DNA from: Obelidium mucronatum
Lineage: Eukaryota; Chytridiomycota; Chytridiomycetes; Chytridiales; Chytriomycetaceae
Direction of reading: 5' to 3'
DNA length: 23,030 nucleotides
Assembly: GCA_025765595.1 (NCBI GenBank)
Contig: JAIVFH010000389.1
Span: 1 to 23,030 of the forward strand
The first letter of the stretch is position 1. Each line of letters begins with the position of its first letter. Shown piece by piece: positions 9,804-18,712 of this stretch. Both the position numbers and the translations under genes were made by a program. Under the pieces are notes generated by a model. It had not been told where the DNA came from. It made no database searches and saw only the letters and a list, made by a program, of their open reading frames with translations.

Positions 9804-10205
9804 AAGCGCAGAAACTTTAGGCGCTGTTAAGCGCTGAATATTTCAGCGCTGACACTTTAAGCGCTGAATATTTCAGCGCTGAATATTTAAGCGCTGACAC
9901 TTAAAGCGCTGAATATTTCAGCGCTGAATATTTGAGCGCTGACACTTTAAGCGCTGAATATTTCAGCGCTGACACTTTAAGCGCTGAATATTTAAGCGCT
10001 GAATATTTCAGCGCTGACACTTTAAGCGCTGAATGTTTAAGCGCTGAATATTTAAGCGCTGACACTTTAAGCGCTGAATATTTAAGCGCTGAATATTTCA
10101 GCGCTGAATATTTCAGCGCTGACACTTTAAGCGCTGACACTTTAAGCGCTGAATGTTTAAGCGCTGAATAATTAAACGCTGACACTTTAAGTGCCAATTA
10201 ATTGA
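9804..10205 (+). repeat. 15-bp minisatellite array 1 (AGCGCT core)
   Basis: AGCGCT or a one- to two-base variant begins at 9830 and then every 15 bp to 10190: 25 units without an indel. Degenerate units extend to 9804 and about 10250. Two unit types alternate irregularly: AGCGCTGAATATTTA/C and AGCGCTGACACTTTA. The core is itself a palindrome. As 15 is a multiple of three and the unit has no stop, long frames are open on both strands (five-residue repeats SALKY/SALKV on minus, SAEYF/SADTL on plus). These are by-products of the repeat, and no protein is assigned. Confidence 0.92.
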
Positions 10206-10890
10206 AAGCACTGACCATCCAAGTGCTTTTAAATCAAGCGCTGAGAAAATTTTAAGCCCAGAAAATCACCAAATTAGTCTCTTAATCTGGAACACATTAA
10301 TGCACATGAAAAATTTTACATGAAAAATTTTTCAACTAAAAATGAAAAGTTCTCTTTTTATTAATCTATTAATCAAAAAAATCATAAACCACCCACTAAT
10401 TGCAATCATTTGATGATACAAAAACAGCACTTTTACAGCAACTATTAATATTTGAGTACTAAACTGACTTTGATATACATCCAAAAATGTGTTACAAATG
10501 CAGGTTACACAAACACCAGCAAACCACCAGCAGCCAAGTACAGTAAGTAGTAGCAAATGTAATAACTACTCTTCATTTTTATTGTGTTTGGCGATAAAAT
10601 GAAATCCTGAATTTCCAAAGTTGGTCCAAGTGGGAATCGATCCTTACTCTTTTACATGGTCCCATTGACCTGTTGAGGTTGAGAACCCTGTGGCCCATTT
10701 GCCCATTGATGTGGTGCATCAACTTGACGTGTTGATTTCTGATTGGAGGAAATCATGAAGGGGAAATTAATTACAAATTTATAAAGTGTCATTTACAAAA
10801 TGTATTCATCTTTCTCATATGAGCAAAGGCGTCCCCTAACCTCGGCAGCCTACAGCACATGTATTATTGTATTCTCTATTGCATAAATAA
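10206..10890. other. Non-coding spacer inside the inverted-array block
   Basis: AT-rich, no gene. A tRNA B-box-like GGATCGATTCCC occurs on the minus strand (10643-10632). The stretch 10493-10520 (CAAATGCAGGTTACACAAACACC) resembles sequence just after the two genes ending at 13206 and 14069, so it may be another copy of that dispersed repeat. A 74-codon hydrophobic minus-strand frame (10556-10332) has no other support. Confidence 0.4.
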
Positions 10891-10896
10891 GTATTT

Positions 10897-11036
10897 AGTG
10901 CAGCGGCCAAGGCGCTGGCTCTGAGAGCGGTATGGCCCGGGTTCGAAGCACGGCAACTGCTTTTATAAGATGTCAAGGCGCTGACTCAGAGAGTGGTATG
11001 CCCCAGGTTCGAATCACGGCAACTGCTTTTATAAGA
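10897..11036 (+). repeat. Tandem tRNA-derived (SINE-like) units
   Basis: Two copies 66 bp apart. Copy 1 has GCAGCGGCCAAGGCGCTGG (A-box side, tRNA-Leu/Ser-like) and the B box GGTTCGAAGC. Copy 2, starting at AAGGCGCTG (10975), lacks the first part and has the B box GGTTCGAATCAC (11006-11017). Both end in CGGCAACTGCTTTTATAAGA. The shared non-tRNA tail and the imperfect anticodon arms indicate SINE-type units and not working tRNA genes. Confidence 0.55.
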
Positions 11037-11040
11037 TTCA

Positions 11041-11250
11041 GGTTGAAATATTCAATCCGTCCAACTTTTATGTATATTTCTAATTTCTGCTAAGTAGTGC
11101 AAGTGATATTGTATCTTTTATGCGTAATACTCAACATCAATGCAAATCCATTTCATTATTGAGTTTCCTGGAAGCTTGAAGAATTTTTATTTTCGTCACA
11201 ACAAAATTGCGTATTGAATTTTTCAATCCAAGTTCAACTGCTATTACCTA
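11041..11250 (+). repeat. Dispersed repeat, two copies (TTGAA..TTCAATCC motif)
   Basis: GGTTGAAATATTCAATCC at 11041 and TATTGAATTTTTCAATCC at 11212 belong to a family also found at 13109, 13952 and, inverted, at 12989. The copy at about 11141-11235 matches the one at about 13888-13982 over some 95 bp, including ATCCATTTCATWATTGAGTT and GAGTTCAACTG-like ends. The first copy directly follows the tRNA-like units and may be their body. Confidence 0.6.
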
Positions 11251-11309
11251 TAATACCCCTGAGTGCCAAAAAAAAAACTAAATTTTATCTTTATGATGGT
11301 TCTTAAAAA

Positions 11310-11385
11310 AGACCCATAGTGAGGTTTGATCCAGGGAAGCATGCAAGACCATAGCTTTGCCAGTCAGCTACCGCTAAATACATCA
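11310..11385 (-). repeat. tRNA-like remnant
   Basis: Read on the minus strand, TAGCTGACTGGCAAAGC (from about 11370) is A-box-like, CTTGCATGC sits where an alanine-type anticodon loop would be, and GGATCAAACCTC (11333-11322) is a weak B box. The pieces are in tRNA order, but the stems are broken. Confidence 0.35.
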
Positions 11386-11630
11386 CAAAGAATCCTGCAA
11401 ATATTAATTGAGTTATGTTTGAAAAGGAATCTTTAAACCTGGAACTGTTACTTGAGATGTTCTTGGATGAAATATGTGTTGTGTTTCCAAATGAAAATGG
11501 TGTATTTTACTTTAATTTTCTTTATCTTATCTTTTCATTTCATTTTTCATATTTTCACTTTTTCACTTTTTCTCCAAAAATGATCTGCCCACCTGGCCAC
11601 ACCCCTCACCCTTGATGGCACCTTGCTGGT

Positions 11631-11930
11631 TTGGCGACCTGAAGAGGAGTTGAACGGCTCCTCGCTCTTAAAATTACGGGTTGCCACCACAAGGGGCCTT
11701 GGTTGGCGACCTGAAGAGGAGTTGAAAGACTCCTCGCTATAAAATTACGGGTTGCCACCACAAGGGGCCTTTGTTGGCGACCTGAAGAGGAGTTGAAAGG
11801 CTCCTCGCTGTTAAAATTACGGGTTGCCACCACAAGGGGCCTTGGTTGGCGACCTGAAGAGGAGTTGAAAGGCTCCTCGCTCTTAAAATTACGGGTTGCC
11901 ACCGCAAGGGACCTTGTTTGCCGCTCGAGG
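11631..11930 (+). repeat. 72-bp tandem repeat, four copies
   Basis: Units start at TTGGCGACCTGAAGAGGAG at 11631, 11703, 11774 and 11846 (periods 72, 71, 72), then a short partial copy. Each has GAGGAG...CTCCTC (6-bp stem, 8-nt loop) and GGTTGCC...GGCGACC (near-inverted, across the unit junction), so each could fold into two hairpins. Copies differ by a few bases. Open minus-strand frames through it are repeat artefacts. Confidence 0.88.
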
Positions 11931-12470
11931 TTTCCAAACATCTTGACATCTCCAGTATTTTCTTTCTTTCTACACCGCTTGTTGTACTAAATAATGGTAA
12001 CCTTTCTCATTTTAGTTGACCGCTCCATGTCATCTGTACTCGCAGGTTGCTTTGACCGTGGCATATTGAACACACAGCAATGGACATCTTCTGTGCTCGA
12101 AGGTTGCCGCCATTTTGACGGTGGCACCAAACTCTCTGATTGAACTCACGGAGTGAACCGTTTGATCGGAGAGGGAGGTGTCGGCGGCCATCTTCTTGCA
12201 AAGAGAAAGGACACCGCAGACGGTAGCTCGGGCCGGCTTGTGACGCTTTGATTCGCATCTTAGCCCGGGTCCCTCCTCTGCCGCGATATTGCACCTTGGT
12301 GCGTCGGGGAGGGGGCGGTGTCACTAATGTCCTTCGCCATTGGTTTTTGTCTTGAGCCAGTTGGCTGTTCTACCGTACCGCTACTTGTGCTTGGTCCGAT
12401 CCTTAAATGTTTCAAAGGGCCAGCGTTTATTTGGCTCTGGCACTTGTTGCATAGGGATTAAGTGTTAATT
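11931..12470. other. GC-rich spacer with an imperfect duplication
   Basis: No convincing gene. Two related segments lie side by side: about 12028-12063 (CATCTGTACTCGCAGGTTGC, then GACCGTGGCA) and about 12083-12126 (CATCTTCTGTGCTCGAAGG, then GACGGTGGCA). A 105-codon minus-strand frame (12324-12007) covers it; it is arginine-rich with no known domain and is most likely chance. Confidence 0.4.
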
Positions 12471-12474
12471 GTTC

Positions 12475-12665
12475 AGCGCTGAAAGATTAAGCGTTTTATT
12501 CTGCGCTTAGTGTCTCAGCGCTTAATTCTTCTGCGCTCAATTTTTCAGCGCTTAATTTTTCAGCGCTTAATTTTTCAGCGCTTAATGTTTCAGCGCTTAG
12601 TGTTTCTGGGTTTAGTGTTTCAGCGCTTAATGTTTCAGCGATTAATATTTCAGCTCTTTATTTTT
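12475..12665 (-). repeat. 15-bp minisatellite array 2 (inverse orientation to array 1)
   Basis: The GCGCT core recurs every 15 bp from 12503 to 12653 (11 units, some mutated), with two irregular units before it at 12476 and 12491. Read on the minus strand the unit is AGCGCTGAAACATTA, close to array 1's AGCGCTGAATATTTA. It is thus the same family, inverted, about 2.3 kb away. Confidence 0.85.
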
Positions 12666-13205
12666 AGTTTCCCTGCTCAGTGGTAGGTGAGGGAGCTTCA
12701 GACATCGGCCCAGTTTTCCTTTGACCCACCTGCTCTGCTCGTAGATCATCCCAATGTGCCCTGAAGGGTACAATTCAGAGGGTACAACTAGTCCATAGCC
12801 ATCAAGTGTTGGCTATCTAAACCTGACCTTTAAGATGTCAATAATACACAACAATCAGAAGGGTCACTTGAGATCCCTAAAAAAGTAGTCATATCCTGCC
12901 GCCTTTTGAATGCAAGCACAATCACAAATGATGTCAATTTTTTGTGGTCTAATATTAAAGTTAAAGTTAAGAAGTGTTGGAGTTGAACGGATTGAAAATT
13001 TCAATCCAAAATCTTTATTGTGATGAAAAAAAGAATTTTGTTTAGCTTTCAATCAGTAATAAATTAGGAAGCTTATATTAGTTATATTTTTCTGCTTTTA
13101 AAATTTCAGGTTGAATTATTCAATCTGAGTTCAACAGCTGTTACTCTTCAGTACAAGGTAGGTTTAAGGCCAAAATGTATTCTAATATACGCCACACAAC
13201 AATCT
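12666..13205. other. Spacer with palindrome and dispersed-repeat copies
   Basis: No gene. A perfect 19-nt palindrome with one central base, GGATTGAAAATTTCAATCC, lies at 12989-13007 next to AGTTGAAC; it is an inverted copy of the repeat family at 11.0-11.25 kb. A direct copy, AGGTTGAATTATTCAATC, is at 13108-13125 and leads into TTCAGTACAAGGT. Confidence 0.55.
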
Positions 13206-13778
13206 TTATTGATAGGGGTATAAAAAGGCATTCCATCTCAGACGCAGCTCCTGATACATAGTCTCAAGTGCATAGTCAGAACGTAACACTGGATCAGCAA
13301 AGGAGAAGCGTAAATCTCGCGTCAGCTCGGAATGCAGCCACAATGCAAAGTCCTTCCACTGCTCCCGCTTTGGCAACAATCCTTCAATACGATCACCACC
13401 GTAATACATCTCCTTCCAGTAGTCATGAATTCCAGACTGTATGGCCAACTTTGCCTCAAGTTCCAAATCGCCGTATAGAGGCATCATGATGTCCAACATC
13501 AATTGAGACTGGTGTCTGGTATTTTGGATAATCATCGACCTTTGCAAGGCTTTGATGGCGCGCATTCTTTGCAAAAAAGACGCGTGGTTGCCTGGAAGCC
13601 CCTCTGGATTGCTGTAAGTTTCTTGAAGTCTGATCAAGCCAGCCAGATGGTTGCGCGGCCAACCGAAGCCTCGAGCATAACGGTCGCATTGAATGATCTG
13701 TTGCAGAGCCTCCTTCTCAGCACTGCAGAGTAGATGGAAGGAGGCAGATGGATCAAATGGAGGGAGAGTGTCTCGCAT
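13206..13778 (-). CDS. Uncharacterised 190-aa protein
   Basis: Single minus-strand frame with ATG at 13778, 190 aa, no signal peptide or membrane segment. It is mainly helical and rich in aromatic residues (for example QWKDFALWLHSEL, IHDYWKEMYYGG). I recognise no domain. The phrase WLHSE also occurs in the long protein encoded upstream (16.7 kb), which may be chance. A minus-strand AATAAA (13210-13205) overlaps the TAA stop. Its 3' flank resembles that of the next gene upstream (stop at 14069), suggesting both belong to one mobile or duplicated unit. An upstream exon is possible, since TTTGTAG precedes the ATG. Confidence 0.5.
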   Translation of the reverse strand: MRDTLPPFDPSASFHLLCSAEKEALQQIIQCDRYARGFGWPRNHLAGLIRLQETYSNPEGLPGNHASFLQRMRAIKALQRSMIIQNTRHQSQLMLDIMMPLYGDLELEAKLAIQSGIHDYWKEMYYGGDRIEGLLPKREQWKDFALWLHSELTRDLRFSFADPVLRSDYALETMYQELRLRWNAFLYPYQ

Positions 13779-14068
13779 TCTACAAATTATATTCAGTTTT
13801 TTGATGCATGGTTAAAAAATATGGCTGCACATGCTTCATGAATAAGCCCTGCCATCTTATTTGCTTAAAAAATGTATTTCTATTCTGATTGCACATCCAT
13901 TTCATAATTGAGTTCTTTCATGATAATGTTGGATCATCACAATAAAATTTCGGGTTGAATTATTCAATCCGAGTTCAACTGCAGTCACACAAACACACAT
14001 CTCTTCAGTACAAGGTGGGGTAAAATCCCAAATTTATTCAAATGTAGGCTACACAACAACCAGTACTT
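13779..14068. other. Spacer with dispersed repeat and poly(A) signal
   Basis: Contains the copy of the dispersed repeat at about 13888-13982 (GGTTGAATTATTCAATCC, GAGTTCAACTG), then CTTCAGTACAAGGTGGGG. A minus-strand AATAAA near 14038-14033 lies about 30 nt after the stop of the F-box-like gene and fits as its polyadenylation signal. Confidence 0.5.
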
Positions 14069-15553
14069 TTAATCTGAATCTGAAAGACAGTCTGAAAGAT
14101 GGTAAAATCTCTCGTCACAATCTGAAAGTATTTGAATTGCGGCATTGAGCCGAGTATAGCCTCCATGATAAGGTTCCAACCTCCAGTTTGACTTCTCAAT
14201 GCCTTCCTCACACACAGAACGAAGCAGCAAAAGAATGAAATCCTTAGAAAAAATATCCATTGACTTGCGAATGATTTTGTAAACATAGTAAGAAGCACCT
14301 TTGACTTCAAGAAGTTCTTGAAAGGATAACCGCAAATAGTCTTCCTTATATGACAGAATCATACCCCAATCAATGAAAGGACTCAACACAATTGGGCCAA
14401 ACACACTGTGCAATAGAGCTGCTCCTTCAGGTTCAGTGAAATTCCAGTGTATATCAATCACACTACATATCCCATCAGTATTTTTGTCCAGTCTGGCATT
14501 ATGATCTGGCTGCATTCTCCGAAAATGGGTGACTGCTGCAACAAATATGGGACACCAAGCTTTGGTATAAGAAGCCTCATAGGCTTTGCTAAAGTTCCCC
14601 CACCAATCCACTTCTCCTTTGGATTCCCTCCCACCTTCTGCCACCCACTTCAAGTGTTTGAAAGGAACCTTGGCACACTCTTCATCAAATGCTTTGACTT
14701 GTTTCAGTCTCAAGCATTGGAAAACTTTGATTATTGCCTTGACCAGAGTATCATCATGCAGGCAACCATGACTCACATAATCCTGGAGCACATCCAGATA
14801 CTCACACAGGACATTCTCTTTCTTTCTTCTTCCAATATACTCAAACATTGCTGTCTTGACATATAGGCTTTTACCAACAGTTTGAATCAAGATATTGTGC
14901 AATCGAGCTGATGGGTCAGGGTAAAATATGTGGCTTGTGGCACTTGTCCAGTACTCCAATGCCGCCCTGTTGGCACTCCAAACAGCCGCAGATATCACCA
15001 CATCATCAAATGTGTTGCTGAAGTCACTGCCTTGTGTCTGAAACAGGAGGTGCAGGATTGGGGATGAGTGTGAATGGTTGACTGCTGCCAATTTTGAAAG
15101 GTGGGTGAGAGGAAGAGCAGCAGGCCACATTGCTTGATAATTCCCTTGTTTCAGAAAGAAAGTGAACCAGGGATTGATCCACCGGGGAAACAAAGGACCG
15201 CACTGCGACAGGGTCTCTTTCTTTTCATCAGGAATTGGTCCAGCAATAATGCACATTGCAACAACATCCCAATCCAGGGCAATATCAGAGCCTCGCGCAT
15301 GGCAAAGAACCTTGCCAGCCAGTACCATTCGGTAAGTAAAGGGGAAGGTGGGATATGTTGATCCTGCACCAGTTTGATCAATGAGGCAGGTGGGAAAGGG
15401 TTGATGTTGACAGTGTTTCAAGACAAACAACATGTCTTGGATGGCAGATCTAAGTCCACGGCATGATTTTTGCAATTGGTGTAGGGTTTGGCCTCCAGCT
15501 AGAGTAAGAGGAATGTGTTGTAGGATCATCTGGAAGACTTCAGCAGGAAACAT
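14069..15553 (-). CDS. F-box-like protein of unknown function
   Basis: Single-exon protein of 494 aa from the ATG at 15553. The frame is open 32 codons further to 15649, but that part encodes a T-rich hydrophobic run and is probably 5' UTR. The N-terminus, MFPAEVFQMILQHIP then LHQLQKSCRGLRSAIQ, has the look of an F-box (a Skp1-binding module of SCF ubiquitin ligases): a proline-glutamate start, leucine/isoleucine spacing, then a second helix. The remaining 440 residues are helical and lack a domain I can name; in similar fungal proteins degenerate ankyrin-like repeats follow, but none is clear here. The C-terminus is acidic (YHLSDCLSDSD). Substrate-adaptor function is an inference with low certainty. 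Confidence 0.55.
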   Translation of the reverse strand: MFPAEVFQMILQHIPLTLAGGQTLHQLQKSCRGLRSAIQDMLFVLKHCQHQPFPTCLIDQTGAGSTYPTFPFTYRMVLAGKVLCHARGSDIALDWDVVAMCIIAGPIPDEKKETLSQCGPLFPRWINPWFTFFLKQGNYQAMWPAALPLTHLSKLAAVNHSHSSPILHLLFQTQGSDFSNTFDDVVISAAVWSANRAALEYWTSATSHIFYPDPSARLHNILIQTVGKSLYVKTAMFEYIGRRKKENVLCEYLDVLQDYVSHGCLHDDTLVKAIIKVFQCLRLKQVKAFDEECAKVPFKHLKWVAEGGRESKGEVDWWGNFSKAYEASYTKAWCPIFVAAVTHFRRMQPDHNARLDKNTDGICSVIDIHWNFTEPEGAALLHSVFGPIVLSPFIDWGMILSYKEDYLRLSFQELLEVKGASYYVYKIIRKSMDIFSKDFILLLLRSVCEEGIEKSNWRLEPYHGGYTRLNAAIQILSDCDERFYHLSDCLSDSD

Positions 15554-15651
15554 ATTGGTGATTTGGAGTTTAATTAAAATATGAAAAATACAAAACAAAC
15601 AAGAAATAAAGATAACAAAAAAAAAAGAATCCAACTGGCAAGCATCCAATA

Positions 15652-16796
15652 TTAATCCAAATAGACCAATCCAGGGGTTTTGGCGTTGTAGCCTTTTCCA
15701 CTATATGGCCTTGGATCCCGCACATAGACCCTCAGAAATTTCATTTGTTTGGCCTCATTCTTTATAGTGAGAGTATCCCATATGGTATTTGAAGGAATCA
15801 ATGCGCGTGTTGGCAAAAATTCAAACTTGTTTCTGAGAGCCTCTTTGAGACTTCTTTTGAATTTTTCCAAGTCTGTTACGGCTGTGTTGTCTCCCTGAAG
15901 CCTTCTAGATTTGAAGGTACCCAGATATGTCAAGAGGTAGGAAAAGTACGGTGCCAGTAATCCAAGCTTGTTTCCTCCTTTGGTAGCCAATATCCCAGCA
16001 ATACGACTCTCATCCATTGTAATGAACTCTTCCAGTTTGGAATCATAGTCATTCACTACACTACCTGAAGTATACTTGACAATTTGGAATGGTGGATTAT
16101 TCTTTGGGTCTACCAGTCTAGATATAGCCGCTTTAGAAAGGTCCAATGTTCTGAGCATGCGGGGATGATGGTCAGGGAATCTTCTCAAAGCTGCAGGAAT
16201 AGAATTGATGAGGGATAGCGCCAGCAGTTTCACCAGCTCTTGTATTACTTCCTTCTCACTTCTGTGGTTCAAAGATACTGACGTGTTGTCATCATCATCT
16301 GCTGAAGGGTCATATGTTCCATTAGCCACATCAAAAGCATGGTCCACAATATCAGGTGCTACATGGGCCAGTGCTGCCTGAAAGCCTGTGGTTCTGGGCA
16401 ACCTGGCTTTTCTTGTGACTTGGGTATTGTACTTTGGCATAAATGACAATAGCATCGCCCCAAAAGGCACCCTTAATCTCCCAAGTGTAACACCCCCAGG
16501 ATTCATTAAATATTCAATGATTGGAAACGACCTGCGGTGGAGGGCACCAAATTCCTGGACTTTTCTGTAATAGAACCCCAAAGTTGCTTTGTCCATATTC
16601 CCTCCATAATATGTTCCTGGAGGCTGGGACACCAAGCTAATGACTTCTGAATGAAGCCAACATGCAACTTCATGGTGGAACTTTTCAAGTTGAGGGTTCT
16701 TTTTCACTGCCTCTCTTATCAGTTTGGCGGCAGTTCTGAGAGCCCTCATAGTGGGTGATAATATACCGGATGACAGTTTCTGTTTCCTGCAACAAA
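15652..16796 (-). CDS. C-terminal part of a long unknown protein (frame break near 16.79 kb)
   Basis: Open minus-strand frame, ATG at 16749, 365 aa to the stop at 15652. It is open about 15 codons or more further upstream and overlaps the end of the preceding frame (16746). To join the two reading frames a single extra base, a -1 slip, or an unusual intron is needed. The switch point falls at a run of six T (minus strand) in CTATTTTTTGTTGCAG near 16800-16785, a sequence that also resembles a 3' splice site. The protein is basic, helical and without known domains; it has an acidic loop (SADDDDNT). It could be a separate gene or the C-terminal part of the upstream protein. Confidence 0.5.
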
Positions 16797-18614
16797 AAAT
16801 AGGTGTCTCCTCGCAGTCCTGTCCAATCCGTCAATGTTATTTTTGAAGTCTTCAAGTATCTGGCCAATGGCTTCAGCAGGTGCCCTCACTTCTAGCCTGT
16901 ATCCATAAGACTTGTCACCAGCAGTGTCAATGTACTTCATGAATGCCGCCAGAACATTATCCATTTTTGTGGTGCAGTCTCTAAAATCATCAGGTGTCAA
17001 ACTAGATATTCCAGTTTTGGCATTGGTATGGATAATGCTCAGATTTTTGAATTGACAATAAGCAAGGACCTTTGTGCATGACCATGGACAAGACGCTTTG
17101 GGACGGGCTGTCAATCCACCAATGTTATTGGATCCTAGCATGACATTCTTTGTACATGTGAAGAATGGTCCTAGGACCCTGGCAAGGTTGTTTAAGTTGG
17201 CAAATAGTACCAATCCCTTTCCATTGACCTGCATTTTCACAAACAAAAGTGAACCCCCCATCTACAATGTTGAAACCAATCTGTGGTGTAGTGGAAATAC
17301 CAAGTTCAGAGTGTTTTCTCTTATACATGGGATTTCCATGAAGGTAATTCAAATCTGCGCCCCCAATATTGCTTGAATAGCTGTCCTTGACACCTTGATA
17401 GATGGTTGCAAAAAAAAACTCCTCGCCCAAGAGTCCACGTCCTGTCGGGTCATTGGCAACAAGTTCTCTGAACTTTTCGCTAAACCCCTCCAAAAGTGAG
17501 GTGTCAACTGGAAATGAGGGAAACACCAATCCCCCAAGAGGCCGTCCAACCATATGTTGGGCTTGGTAACCCCTTGCATCATGGGTTACTCTTTGCAAAT
17601 TGGCCGCAGGCATCACATGTTTGAGAGACTCATATACAAAGTTGTTGTATATGTACTCTTGATCAGCAGCATATTCAGTCATGTGGTTGGAGAAACATAG
17701 ATACGTCCTGGATCTCTCAGATTGAGCAATTTGAATGTTACCAAATGATCCTAGATCCCGTGTGGTAGGCAATCCATTTTGTACTGCAGAAACAGGGACA
17801 TCCAACTAAAATAAACTATTTAGGGGTCCATGTATAAATAAATGAGATCCACACCTGCTTTTGCATTTGAAACTTGAAGTCTGATTTTGGTAGAATATTG
17901 ATTGTACCCTTGCCAATCACCTTTTCAAAATCTTTGTGGTAAGAAAAACAGGAATCAATATCAGCCTGATGTTCCATATCCATTCTTATGCTCTCTGCAG
18001 TTGTAAACTTGACCAAACATGGTACTTTCTTGATGAGGATAGCAAAGAATGTTTTCAACTTATGTTGAGGGTGCTCCATGGACAAATTTAATAAGTATTT
18101 ATCGTTGGCAGTAGGTACAATTCCAGCATTTTGATACTTGTCTGCATAAATCTCAACACTGGTTTCAAAGGATTGTGTGGGATTAACGGTTGATGCTGCA
18201 TCCACTAATTTACTAATTTCTTGATCTCTCCAATCGGAATCATGGAGTTCTGCCAACAGTGTTCCAACAGTTGTGGTTTTTAAATGGTCCCACTCTTCTT
18301 GAATCTCATCAGGCAATGACTCACGCAAGTGTTCAAATCTGTCACTTTGACTTTGATAATACCGATGATCTATGAACAAGGCACTTGTAGGCCCAGAAGT
18401 CGAGTCTAACGTATAGTCTGGAAACAATGTCTTAGGATGTTGGAAAGATGCGATGGTGCATACCTGTCATGTCATCTCCAGCGTTGTAAGTGTATCCTTC
18501 TTCAATTGATGGAGTGGGCGACGCTGTATGTCTGTTTCTGTTTGGGGAATAGCTGCCTGAGTTTGCAACATCACTCTCAGCTGCATTGTTTTGTTGTTGG
18601 TTGGCTGCTTGCAA
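16746..18614 (-). CDS. Main part of a long unknown multi-exon protein
   Basis: Exons by frame and splice sites: about 18614-18464, 18417-17855, 17805-17266, 17228 to at least 16800. Introns: 18463-18418 (46 nt), 17854-17806 (49 nt) and 17265-17229 (37 nt, unusually short; a frameshift is the alternative). The first exon is polar and low-complexity (QAANQQQNNAAES). It is followed by about 540 residues of well-structured sequence, including FIDHRYYQSQSDRFEHL, HMVGRPLGGLVFPSFP and GRGLLGEEFFFATIYQG. No membrane segment, nuclease, helicase or polymerase motif is seen, and I do not recognise the family. 5' exons probably lie at 18.7-19.05 kb. The setting among repeats suggests a lineage-specific, perhaps element-borne, gene. 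Confidence 0.5.
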
Positions 18615-18712
18615 CTGATTTTAGGTACTTACCACGAGACTGTCCAGCATCGCTGTTGGAATCTGTAGTTATTCAGCATTTATTTGAAGTCACACAAGTT
18701 TGACTCACCATG

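Noticed and set aside
9901..10197. Repetitive protein encoded on either strand (SALKY or SAEYF repeats)
   Set aside because: The open frames follow from a stop-free 15-bp repeat, are open on both strands, and have no flanking exons or conserved ends.
9830..10204. CRISPR-like array
   Set aside because: Units are 15 bp head to tail with no unique spacers; it is a minisatellite.
11606..11941. Minus-strand repeat protein of 111 aa
   Set aside because: It is only the 72-bp repeat read in an open frame.
12007..12324. 105-aa basic protein
   Set aside because: Covers an imperfect tandem duplication in GC-rich DNA; no domain and no start context or splice support.
15652..18427. Endogenous RNA virus with overlapping frames and -1 frameshift
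   Set aside because: The upstream frame needs spliced introns and the downstream frame has no polymerase motifs.
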